This document shows positions 23,217-34,047 of a stretch of DNA of 64,000 bases, in pieces (position 1 is the first letter of the stretch; each line of letters opens with the position of its first letter). The stretch spans positions 124,001 to 188,000 of the forward strand of contig OY745773.1 in the NCBI GenBank assembly GCA_963556305.1, given 5' to 3'. A program made the position numbers and the translations under genes. Origin of the DNA: Platismatia glauca. Taxonomy: Eukaryota > Ascomycota > Lecanoromycetes > Lecanorales > Parmeliaceae. The notes beneath the pieces were generated by a model, which was not told the origin of the DNA, searched no databases, and was given only the letters and a program-made list of their open reading frames with translations.

Positions 23217-26200
23217 ATGGTTGAACCCGGAGCAGATGGGAATCCGCAGGGGGGAGATATCGACGATGCTCTCTACATTGCGGCAGGGAACGGAGATCTG
23301 GGTACAGTGACGCTGTTGCTTGACCGCGGAGCAGATGCAAATGCGCAGGGTGGACGCTACGGCAATGCTCTCCAAGCAGCGGCACAATCGGGACATCTGG
23401 ATACAGTGACGCTGTTGCTTGACCGCGGAGCAGATGCAAATGCGCAGGGTGGATACTACGGCAATGCTCTCCAAGCAGCGGCACAATCGGGACATCTGGA
23501 TACAGTGACGCTGTTGCTTGACCGCGGAGCAGATGCAAATGCGCAGGGTGGATACTACGGCAATGCTCTCCAAGCAGCGGCACAATGGGGACATCTGGAT
23601 ACAGTGAAGCTGTTGCTTGACCGCAGAGCAGATGCAAATGCACAGGGTGGAAACTATGGCAATGCTCTCTACATTGCGGCATCTGGGGGGCATCTGGATA
23701 CAGTGAAGCTGTTGCTTGACCGCGGAGCAGATGCAAATGCGCAGGGTGGATACTACGGCAATGCTCTCCAAGCAGCGGCATCTGGGGGGCATCTGGATAC
23801 AGTGAAGCTGTTGCTTGACCGCGGAGCAGATGCAAATGCGCAGATTGGATACTACGGCAATGCTCTCCAAGCAGCGGCATATGGGGGACATCTGGATACA
23901 GTGACGCTGTTGCTTGACCGCGGAGCAGATGCAAATGCGCAGGGTGGATACTACGGCAATGCTCTCCAAGCAGCGGCATATGGGGGACATCTGGATACAG
24001 TGACGCTGTTGCTTGACCGCGGAGCAGATGCAAATGCGCAGGGTGGACGCTACGGCAATGCTCTCCAAGCAGCGGCACAATCGGGACATCTGGATACAGT
24101 GACGCTGTTGCTTGACCGCGGAGCAGATGCAAATGCGCAGGGTGGATACTACGGCAATGCTCTCCAAGCAGCGGCACAATCGGGACATCTGGATACAGTG
24201 ACGCTGTTGCTTGACCGCGGAGCAGATGCAAATGCGCAGGGTGGATACTACGGCAATGCTCTCCAAGCAGCGGCACAATGGGGACATCTGGATACAGTGA
24301 AGCTGTTGCTTGACCGCAGAGCAGATGCAAATGCACAGGGTGGAAACTATGGCAATGCTCTCTACATTGCGGCATCTGGGGGGCATCTGGATACAGTGAA
24401 GCTGTTGCTTGACCGCGGAGCAGATGCAAATGCGCAGGGTGGATACTACGGCAATGCTCTCCAAGCAGCGGCATCTGGGGGGCATCTGGATACAGTGAAG
24501 CTGTTGCTTGACCGCGGAGCAGATGCAAATGCGCAGATTGGATACTACGGCAATGCTCTCCAAGCAGCGGCATATGGGGGACATCTGGATACAGTGACGC
24601 TGTTGCTTGACCGCGGAGCAGATGCAAATGCGCAGGGTGGATACTACGGCAATGCTCTCCAAGCAGCGGCATATGGGGGACATCTGGATACAGTGACGCT
24701 GTTGCTTGACCGCGGAGCAGATGCAAATGCGCAGGGTGGACGCTACGGCAATGCTCTCCAAGCAGCGGCACAATCGGGACATCTGGATACAGTGACGCTG
24801 TTGCTTGACCGCGGAGCAGATGCAAATGCGCAGGGTGGATACTACGGCAATGCTCTCCAAGCAGCGGCACAATCGGGACATCTGGATACAGTGACGCTGT
24901 TGCTTGACCGCGGAGCAGATGCAAATGCGCAGGGTGGATACTACGGCAATGCTCTCCAAGCAGCGGCACAATGGGGACATCTGGATACAGTGAAGCTGTT
25001 GCTTGACCGCAGAGCAGATGCAAATGCACAGGGTGGAAACTATGGCAATGCTCTCCAAGCAGCGGCATCTGGGGGGCATCTGGATACAGTGAAGCTGTTG
25101 CTTGACCGCGGAGCAGATGCAAATGCGCAGGGTGGATACTACGGCAATGCTCTCCAAGCAGCGGCATCTGGGGGGCATCTGGATACAGTGAAGCTGTTGC
25201 TTGACCGCGGAGCAGATGCAAATGCACAGGGTGGAAACTATGGCAATGCTCTCCAAGCAGCGGCACAATGGGGACATCTGGGTACAGTGAAGCTGTTGCT
25301 TGACCGCGGAGCAGATGCAAATGCGCAGATTGGATACTACGGCAATGCTCTCCAAGCAGCGGCATATGGGGGACATCTGGATACAGTGACGCTGTTGCTT
25401 GACCGCGGAGCAGATGCAAATGCGCAGGGTGGATACTACGGCAATGCTCTCCAAGCAGCGGCATATGGGGGACATCTGGATACAGTGACGCTGTTGCTTG
25501 ACCGCGGAGCAGATGCAAATGCGCAGGGTGGACGCTACGGCAATGCTCTCCAAGCAGCGGCACAATCGGGACATCTGGATACAGTGACGCTGTTGCTTGA
25601 CCGCGGAGCAGATGCAAATGCGCAGGGTGGATACTACGGCAATGCTCTCCAAGCAGCGGCATATAGGGGGCATCTGGATACAGTGAAGCTGTTGCTTGAC
25701 CGCGGAGCAGATGCAAATGCACAGGGTGGAAACTATGGCAATGCTCTCCAAGCAGCGGCACAATGGGGACATCTGGATACAGTGAAGCTGTTGCTTGACC
25801 GCAGAGCAGATGCAAATGCACAGGGTGGAAACTATGGCAATGCTCTCCAAGCAGCGGCATCTGGGGGGCATCTGGATACAGTGAAGCTGTTGCTTGACCG
25901 CGGAGCAGATGCAAATGCGCAGGGTGGACGCTACGGCAATGCTCTCCAAGCAGCGGCATATAGGGGGCATCTGGATAAAGTAAAGCTGTTGCTTCACCGC
26001 GGAGCAGATACAAATGCTCAGGGTGGACACTTCGGCAATGCTCTCCAAGCAGCGGCATATAGGGGGCATCTGGATACAGTGAAGCTGTTGCTTGACCGCG
26101 GAGCAGATGCAAATGCGCAGGGTGGACGCTACGGCAATGCTCTTCAAGCAGCGGCAGAGAATGGATATCTGGATACAGTGAAGCTGTTGCTTGAACGAGG

Positions 26201-28323
26201 TGCGGACGTCACCATACAGCCGAGATTAGTAACCCGACTCTCGCTACTTCATGTCGCCATCGCGTCTGAAAATCTTGCCGTTCTGGAAGTACTATGTAAT
26301 GCGGGTGCAGATGATCATTTGACCACACAGGATGCATCCGGTCTTACACCACTTCATGTGGCGGTCGACGAAGGGCAACTTGAGATTGCCGAATACATCC
26401 TTGGTAGAGGGGCTTCGCCAGATATACAAGATTTCGGGGACACTACTCCATTTCAGTTGGCTATGCGCAATCAGAACCGTGACATGGTACTTTTACTTTA
26501 TCCAAAAACTACCGCCGATTTGTACTCGATAAGCGCGTCATACTGGCGACTTTGTTCTGACGGTGCTGCTACTTGCAATCTTGAGATGAGCAGTGGTGAG
26601 TCAGGTGAGTCAGCTCAGGTCGTTTTCAGAGACGGGAGCTTGAAACAGGAACTTAACGAAATGTCATACCCTCTCTCTAGAGAGAGAGAAGAATTACCTG
26701 AAAAAGACACTGATTTCATGAACAAACACCGCAATGGTAAAAGAAGCTTGTAAGTCGCTTTTCCCTTGGCTTATATAAACTTTTCCTCTTATACTGACAT
26801 TAGAAAGCATCCTTGAGGATGGTTCTATGCTATATCCTGAAGTCGCATTTGATTTCCACTGCCGCTGGTGGTTCAAACAACCAAGGCAGGATACTGGCCG
26901 AAGTTATGGCTTTGTCGAAAGTCCCAGGCCTTGGATCGTCCGGATGAGCTCAGCACCAAGCCAAAATGCTATTCGCCAAACATTGCCAAAAGACTGTAAG
27001 TAGGAGATCTCCGTCTGGGGTTGTCGCTTAGGCGAACATAAACCATTTGCTGATACTGCGAAGGCTTTCTAGAATGTGCTTTGTATTTCACCTGCTATGC
27101 CTTACCAGAAGACATGGAGCATTGGCCAAATGATGCCCAGCTTACAGGAAACTTTTTCAGGGATATTGAAAGCCGGCAAGGAATCATGTGGATTATGATG
27201 AAATCCGAAGTTCCTGAAGATTACTCACATTCGAGAAACCCTCTTCTGCAATCTCAGATCTTCTTCAGTACCTCGGAATATGCTGGAATACCTAAATTGG
27301 CGACCGATCTTTTCGTTCCCTTGGTAGAGAAACTTCGAAGCATTTGCGAGCAGAATTCTGGCAGGTTCCAGAAACGTCTTGGATTGATGGTACAACATGT
27401 TCGTTATGAGTTTGAGCCAAACTAATATTCTCCAGCGTACAAAGATCTTAAGATCGAGCGGTACCGATCCAAATATGATCCAATACCTTCTGAACGATGC
27501 CCAGCTTCTAGAGATTCTCACGACAAATCTCACGAAACAGATTGAAAATCTTCAATCATTTCGAATCTGGTACCAGAGCGAGCCAGCGAGAGCGTTGCAC
27601 GAAACACCTCTCGATGAGGTGAAAGCGAGGATGGCCGAATTGGAAGAAGCAACTCATAAACTACAAGCGACAAGTGAAGAGCGATTAAGGAATCTTAATC
27701 AGGCATCTCAGAATATGATCCAATTGGTATTATCAGTCTGTAGTGCGCCCATGGGAGTATAAACCTAACCAGGAAAATAGGAGTTCAATTTGACGTCCAT
27801 TACAGAAGCACAAAGATCAACATCGACGAATAAAAGCATGAAACGCCTGAGCTGGATTACGGTATTGATCCTCCATATTTAGATAATGTTTTCATGCTAA
27901 CATGAGAAGTTCATATTCCTTCCACTAGTATTCATTGCGGTGAGATCAGTAGAAATTCCAAGGAAAAAATGTGATAGGACCTAATTGAGCTGCTTAGAGT
28001 CTTTTCGGTATGAATATCGACATACTCAAAAACAATCCTGCTTGGTGGTGGTATCTGCCCTTCGCTATGGGTACCACGCTTGCAACTTTCGTCGTATGGA
28101 TTATCTTCAAAAGGAGCAAAACTGTGAGTTGGACGAATCTCCAATCTGGGGCTGTTCACTGACTCAATAATCTCAGCTGGAAGGTAGCCTAGACAGGCGT
28201 TTCGAATGGTTCTTCCAACAGCCAAAAGGAGAACAGGACCTCGAAATGGGCTCAAACTTAGGACTCAAAACAAGGCGAGCAAAGACAAAAGCCTTCTCTG
28301 CGTTTGGGAAGAAAAGGTTATAG
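23217..28323 (+). CDS. Ankyrin-repeat protein with CorA-like membrane C-terminus
   Basis: Eight exons assembled: 23217-26749, 26808-26995, 27064-27389, 27436-27726, 27781-27861, 27910-27939, 27998-28123, 28177-28323 (1573 aa). Residues ~36-992 are 29 exact-length 33-residue ankyrin repeats (consensus DRGADANAQGGYYGNALQAA), followed by ~3 divergent repeats (TPLHVAVDEGQLEIAEYIL). A ~400-residue region follows, with a coiled segment (VKARMAELEEATHKLQATSE), then MKRLSWITFIFLPLVFIASLFGMNIDIL with the GMN signature of CorA-type transporters after the first helix, a short loop NNPAWWWYLP and a second helix (GTTLATFVVWIIF). Recovering GMN only by splicing 30- and 126-nt exons strongly supports the model. 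CorA proteins move Mg2+ and relatives; whether this one transports is unknown. The first intron could also use donor 26737 with acceptor 26803. Confidence 0.85.
23322..26192 (+). repeat. 29-unit 99-bp tandem array with 693-bp higher-order period
   Basis: Exactly 29 units of 99 bp without any length change, inside exon 1 of the ankyrin-CorA gene. Unit variants (RY, YY, NY or IGYY after the QGG/Q position; QS, QW, SG, YG, YR before GHLDTV) recur in the same order every seven units: block 23322-24014, block 24015-24707, block 24708-25499 (same order plus one extra NY-QW unit), then a more mixed set 25500-26192. Markers GGGTGGACGC recur at 23348, 24041, 24734 and 25526, i.e. spacings of 693, 693 and 792 bp. 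Confidence 0.95.
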
Positions 28324-29519
28324 ACCACCGCCCTCAGAACGCACAATGAAATACTAAAGCTATCCGGCTTGAAACACATTTGCGAATCCCACGCAAAAGA
28401 CTTTTCATACCGTAGCACAACCATCTTCCCGCACAATTCTCAACCAAATAGCACCGCTCGCTGCCGTCAGTAACTTCCAAACAGGCAAAACCCAAGCTCT
28501 GCTAAACTCTCGGCAGTTTCCGCAGTTTCCTCCCATCGGTCCACACAAATGGGCTCTTAGGGCGACTTCGGAGGTTTTCTTCAGCCCGCGATCAACCGCA
28601 GTGGATGCGATCAACACGCCCGACAAGACTCCTTAGCATGCGGCTGGATGATTCATCTCCGAGGGAGATTTTAAGCCTTGGAACGAGATCTCGAGGCATA
28701 GTCTTGGAAAAAGGCGGCGTCGCTCACATGCTTTTCGCCGCGGGGAGTCGCTTCGGAGCGCGATATGGAGGTCGGTGAGCGCGACGGCTGGGAGGGGCTT
28801 CGGAGGGTGTGAGGGAGGCATAGGGGAAGGTGGAAAGATCGGACGGGGGCCCAGTAGGGGGTTTTAAGGCACTCTGTTAGGTATTCCGGTGGAAGAAGCC
28901 CACTTGAGGGCGGACTTGGGAGTGAGCAATCAATTAGCTTTCTTAGAGACGTTGGTACACAGTTGATTTCGGGTTTCTTCCACATTCCTAAGGGTTATGA
29001 GGGTTGTCTTACGGCAAATGAGAATCGAGGTCGATATCATAAAACATGGTCCCGTTACCGTGGCCATCAAGTTACGGGTGTTCATGATCTATGGCGCTGA
29101 ACTCGTAGCATCGTGCTGTACGATTCTCTGGTAGCACGGTCTTGCCACGACGGCAATGGCGTTTCGGTGTCAATGCGTTCCATTATGGATTGTAGATGCT
29201 ACGGAACAAAGTTTTTAGACCGTTCATATCATTACACTTGTTAGAACTGCCATCGCTTAAAGGCAGAGGTACTCTATTTTCACGTAGAAATGAGAAATCT
29301 TATACTTATACAACGTGAATCTACCGTGGAGTAAACCCGCAGCGACTCGCGAATGTATGGCAGTGACCCCCAACGGCTTCAAGACTACCCTGACCATGCA
29401 AGGCGAGGACATCCAGGTATCAACTATCAAGGGTAACCCCGCACTGATAAGACCTATAATGATGCGAGTCAGTTTGAGGATACCGTATCAGTAGAGATCT
29501 ACTGACACTCTCGAAGCAC
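28324..29519. other. Intergenic between ankyrin-CorA gene and APH-like pseudogene
   Basis: No gene supported. A Pro/Ser-rich minus frame at 28671-28985 and others near 28405-28626 have no recognisable features. The two flanking units are convergent, so mostly 3' sequence is expected. Confidence 0.5.
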
Positions 29520-31100
29520 CTATAAGTCTCCTGTTGCGGGCTTCTCCACATTCGTTCCGACTACGCGTCGCAGCTGCCTGTCGTAAATTTCTCTTTCCTC
29601 TCTCTTGGTAGACACAAATTTTTCTGCCCAAGAGCCCCAGTATGGTGTTATGATTCGCTCGAGTTGTACACTAATTACCGTATCCGTAAGCTGCGAGCGA
29701 TCAAACCGTGGCTGAAGATGTTGAAAAAATAGACTGGAAAGTCCCATGATGTTATCTAGAGCATGAAAGTAGAAGAATCTCCCGTTCTCCCATGCTTTAT
29801 TCATGATGGACGTGTGCAGGTAATCATTCCTATCAGCAGCCAAGAGAAGCTTCTCTTAGTTCTCGAAGATGGTCATGAATTCTTTGCGTATGTCATCAAA
29901 ATCAGCAAGGTGCTCCCCAACTAGTTGATCCACATTTCGACCTGTCAGCCAGTGTGGAGGATGCTGCACTTCAATCGGTAAAGATCATGCCCACTCTAAA
30001 TCAATCAGAAATGCAATGTGGTCATTCTCGCGGACATATACTGCTTCGGTGGATGTCTGTAATGGTAAAAGTGAAAGGTCCGCGTCGAAGGTCGCGACGA
30101 AAGAAGCAAGGGAATATTGATCGCATGGCAGCGAGGACAGCCATCTGTTCTTGACAATCCACTTCGTCGTTGATGTAATTAGGTTGGTATTGCAGACAAC
30201 TGTCATAAAGTGCCAATAGATCAAGGTAGTACCGCTCCGCGGTAGCATAAGTCAGATGCCTATCGATATTGGTTGAGATACCTTCATTTTCTAATTGTTG
30301 GAGCTGGAGAGTCAACTGTCAGCGGCCGATTCGTTAGACCGAGTACACCCTCGTTATCCATCGTAAAAGAGCCAATGCGTGGTAAAGGACTTCGGCCTAG
30401 TGAAATCATAGTTTGAGAAAAGTCTTTGAACAAATCGGTTCGTCGGCACCGGTCTTGTCGTAAATCCTCCCAGCTTTCTGATAGCATTGCCGCGTCCTGC
30501 TCTTCGATGTAGTCCATGACCAACTAGCCCGTCGATAGAATGGAGAGGCTGGACTGGTGAATGTATCGGGAGGGAGCGGGAAACCCAAAGAGGGCCAATA
30601 GCCGTCGTCGCAGATATTCAATCACTCGTATACGTAAGCGAGCGGTTGCCAGAGCAGTAGACTAATTGGACAACGTAGTGTTATGTTCGGCAATCGCACG
30701 AGACTGCTGTATAGCTTATAGCGTAAACGTCAGAGCACGCAAAGGCCCACAAGAACAGAATGGGAACATTGATGCAGTTTTCTTGAATCCAGGCGTAGCT
30801 GGCAGCTTCACATCTGAGTTTTTCATCGGCGTTACCAGGATACTCTGACTCGCCGATCTTGTACGGCAAAGAGAACCTGATGATCACTCGTTTGAGTGCA
30901 CTTTCGCTCCATTCATAGATATTCACTGGAAAGCAGATGTTGAAGCTTCCGTAGATCCAACCGATCGGAGCGGTAAGCTGACACCGTTTCTTTCCGCTCA
31001 AGCCTAGATGACATGACACGATGGCCTCGATCTTCTTTGTGTGCTGATAGAGGTATGTCAAAAAGTCCGTCTATTTCTGCCGATATGACAACTGCTGGCG
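29520..31100 (-). pseudogene. Broken fungal phosphotransferase (APH-like kinase) gene
   Basis: Four pieces of one protein family appear in order on the minus strand but in different frames. (1) ~31061-30740: TYLYQHTKKIEAIVSCHLGL, WIYGSFNICFPV, NADEKLRCEAASYAWIQEN. (2) 30600-30320: LFGFPAPSRYI, then in-frame TAG (30526-30524), then LVMDYIEEQ ... PLPRIGSFTMDNEG, LTNRPLT. (3) 30315-30045: QLQQLENEGIS ... AERYYLDLLALYDSC ... GPFTFTITDIHRSS. (4) ~30040-29520: NDHIAFLIDLEWA, TGA (29987-29985), HWLTGRNVDQL, TAA (29858-29856), AADRNDYLHTSIMNKAWENG. The TDIHRSS and LIDLEWA pieces correspond to the catalytic HxxN-type and DxE-type motifs of this family. Three frame changes and several stops mean it cannot make the usual protein. 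The last part, 29520-29843, stays open and reads well. Confidence 0.85.
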
Positions 31101-32384
31101 CATATTAGACTCCTCTCCAACAGCCTCCTCGGAGGTGATCTCGCCGCCCAGAGTGCATAGCGTCGGGGGGCTCATGGTCGGATGCGAGTCCATGACTCGG
31201 TAGACGTCTAGTATCAAAGGGTGGTAAGAAGGAATATGTATAGAGGGGACTCTGAGTTTAAGGGGATCACGAGGCGTACACGGTTTCGCCCCCGGATGCA
31301 ATTCCCTGCCGGATGCAGTTGTAATAAAGTCATAGTGCACGTTGAATTGGTGAAGCATTTCAAGATGACCGCCGTCGTGCAATTTATTTGCTCCACCCCA
31401 AGCATCGGACGTTTGATTTCGAAAGCTTACAACAGAACTCCTAGATACATAGGTACTTTGGAAGTTGGAATCTGATCTGCCGGCTTCTTCAACACTTTCA
31501 AAGGAAGCTTCTTTTGACAACAGCTGAACTTCCCGTAACAGCATCACAAGTATGAGGAAGAAACATGTCTTCTGATAATGCGAGTATACCCTACAGGTAT
31601 GACTCTCTGACCAAGCTGCTTTGAATAACAGGCTGAAGAGTCACTCGACTCAACTTCCGAAGGAGTCCTCCGCCCACCAGTCCCAGAGAATGCCGCTGTT
31701 GTAGCTTTTCTCGTCCAGTATCTCCGCGCTCTGAACTGCGATGACGGCGAAGAGAATAAAGGCCAATGGAACAGCCCTCTATCAACTCCCAAGAGAAAAC
31801 GAGTTCGGAGACAAAGGAGCGACTATCTATCGTAGGTTACAGATAAGCAATGAAGGTTACGTAAATCGATCTTGAAATTCAGCATTGAAAAGATCCTGTC
31901 AATACTGATTCAAGTATAGGATGGCGGTCATTGGCCCAGGCTTGAAATAGTTAGAGCAGCACTGATTTCCACCGGCTCCATCCAAGAGGTCCTCGAGTTC
32001 GGAGGGAGAAAAGACCTTGGAACCATCACATTCTCCATCCTCGGTACGAGACTCGCTCTCCGACTCGGCATCGTCAATCTGGCCTGCAGAAATCAAGCTG
32101 CCCGTGACTCACAACGGACCCCTGGAGGATTCAAGATCAAAAGAGGAAGTGCTCGATAAAGGCGGTGGAGTTCACGAGAGGTTCCGGCGTCTCTTCAATC
32201 ATGACGCAGATTAAGTGAATAACATGGAACACTTTACAAGCGCATGTACTCACCAAGAACACGTATATGTAGAAGTACTCTATGCAGTATGCAAGCTCGT
32301 CGGCCCCAAACGTGCCACAGCAAGCGGAAATTCTCTCTCAATCAGCGAAACACAACATGATTCGTTAGACTGGGTTCTAATCAA
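31101..32384. other. Intergenic or degraded region, unresolved acidic frame
   Basis: No gene can be supported. A minus frame at 31899-32096 is acidic (DDAESESESRTEDGECDG, SELEDLLDGAGGNQCC) and could be an exon, but I found no joining exon with a start. The minus frame 31071-31547 abuts the pseudogene and ends in a stop directly before it; it may be its degraded 5' part or unrelated. Confidence 0.4.
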
Positions 32385-33738
32385 TCAGCCCATTTCGTCG
32401 GTATCTACGCCCTCCTTCTGCAACCCATAGCGGACCGCATCCCAAACATCTTGCACAACGACCTTGGGTTCATATGCGGGCTTTCCGCCACGGTAGACGC
32501 CGCTGCGGACGAGGATGCTATCCCACTTGCTCCCTATTGGGCTCTTGTACTCATTGGCACCCCTAATATCGCTCTCTGGATTATCTCCTACCATGTACAC
32601 GCTCCTCATCTTCCCTGCGTCACCTCCTTGTAAAACGGTCCTGTGCTGGGTGAGTCTATTCTCTGCGAATTCGAACGTCCCCTGGGTAGGTTTCCCAAAT
32701 AGCCTTTTACGCAGCTGGACGCCGTTTTCAAGGCCGCCGGTGACTGCGTTGAAAACGCCCTCCAAGGCAGCCTGGAAGCCGCCTTGGCCGAGACGAGGGA
32801 GATGGTACGAAGCTGCCCAGAAAAGATCCGGATTGGAGAAGTACAGTTCGGGCTGGCCATCTTGCTGATAGCCTCGATTTGGCAACTTGTTGTCACCGTT
32901 TTTGGTCGAGAGAGTACCCAGGTGCCCGCCTATGGATAACAGGAGGTCGAGGACTAGCTGCGTGTCGAGAGCCCAGTCGCGAGGGTCGTTGAATACCATT
33001 ATGGCGTCGACTTTCAGAGCGGGATGGCCTGAGGACTGTTGGTTGGAGTAGGCGCTCTGGGCTAACGGCCTTGAGAAAGGTCTGTGGTAGTCGAGAGAGA
33101 CGAATGGCCAGAGAGCAGGATACGACGTGATTATGTCGGAGGGGGTGACAACGTTGCTGAAGCCATATCTGCGAGATAATTAGAATGAATAATGCAAGGG
33201 AACAGTGGGGATGACGCACTCACCCTTCTGCAACCCTCCTGCATTTATCTCCCTCTCCTCCCACAACAAGTACACATTTATCTTTCAAATTGTCCTTACA
33301 AGTGCCATTGGCCAGCTCTGCAAAAGGCGTATGAGACTGCACGAACATCGATGTGTCAAGAGGCACCTCGAGGAGCTGACTAAGCTGATCCACGCGTTCC
33401 TGCTCTGACTTGCCACCGCCATTGGTGAGGAGAATAAAGGGGATGTGGTGGGTCTGGAGATACGAGAGAGTGCGATGAGCCCGAGGGAGGGGTTTAGAGG
33501 AGCGGAGGAGGACACCATCGATGCTGCAACTATATTAGTCAATTGTCGACAGTGTCATTCTAGGTTGACTGTACTCAAATGCGAATGCAAAACTGGGAAC
33601 TTTGGGCTGATCACTTGGGACGGATGTTTGGAGGAAGCGAGGGTGTTGCTGGAGACGTCGAGGCCATAGTAGATTTGGAGGGCAACAGCGTCTGGAGATG
33701 AGTGTTGTAGACCCTCGACCTAGGCATAATCTTGCCAT
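32385..33738 (-). CDS. HAD-superfamily IIA hydrolase, CECR5/HDHD5 type, mitochondrial
   Basis: Three exons on the minus strand: 33738-33575, 33523-33224, 33168-32385 (415 aa). The first 40 residues are Arg-rich without acidic residues (MARLCLGRGSTTLISRRCC), as expected of a mitochondrial presequence. HAD motif I is DIDGVLLR with Asp55 and Asp57; intron 1 interrupts the codon of Asp55. Motif II-like LLTNGGGKSEQERV and motif IV MVGDNPESDIRGANEY are present, with GYQQDGQPELYFSNPDL and LGQGGFQAALEG between. These are typical of the eukaryotic CECR5 group of HAD phosphatase-like proteins; the physiological substrate is not known. Without splicing the DxD motif disappears. It is divergent from the F-box gene with 309 bp between starts. 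Confidence 0.93.
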
Positions 33739-34047
33739 TGAGGTCTGTGCTACTCATCTCTAGACTTAGGTTGAATTTGAGGAGAGTAGGTAAGTACTTA
33801 AGAGAAGCTCGGAGAATGCCTCGAAAGTCTGCCAAGGCGCCAAGGCTCTTATCGATAACATTTTTTTTTGGCGTATTCTACCCTCGTACCTACCTACTTA
33901 CTTATGAGTTCGTTGCCACTTTGCTTGCCTGCCTGCGATAATACGGCGACAGGCAATAACACTGTACAATGTAGGTACAGATACTAACTTCCATGTGCAG
34001 TGAAACCTGAAAGCGGACGACTGTATATATGACATGAACGATTCGTT
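33739..34047. promoter_or_regulatory. Divergent intergenic region between CECR5-type and F-box genes
   Basis: 309 bp between two start codons on opposite strands, with a T-run at about 33861. It must serve both genes; no specific site assigned. Confidence 0.5.

Noticed and set aside
23149..26147. Long minus-strand Cys/His-rich repeat frames of about 980 codons
   Set aside because: They mirror the ankyrin array; a 99-bp period keeps any stop-free frame open. The plus frame has the ankyrin consensus and splices onward.
23322..26192. Regular tandem structure that might suggest a CRISPR array or satellite
   Set aside because: Units are contiguous, 99 bp, coding and without unique spacers; the genome is eukaryotic.
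29520..31100. Reading the APH-like pieces as exons of an intact gene
   Set aside because: The frame changes near 30315 and 30040 lie within family sequence with no room for introns, and stops fall inside conserved segments.
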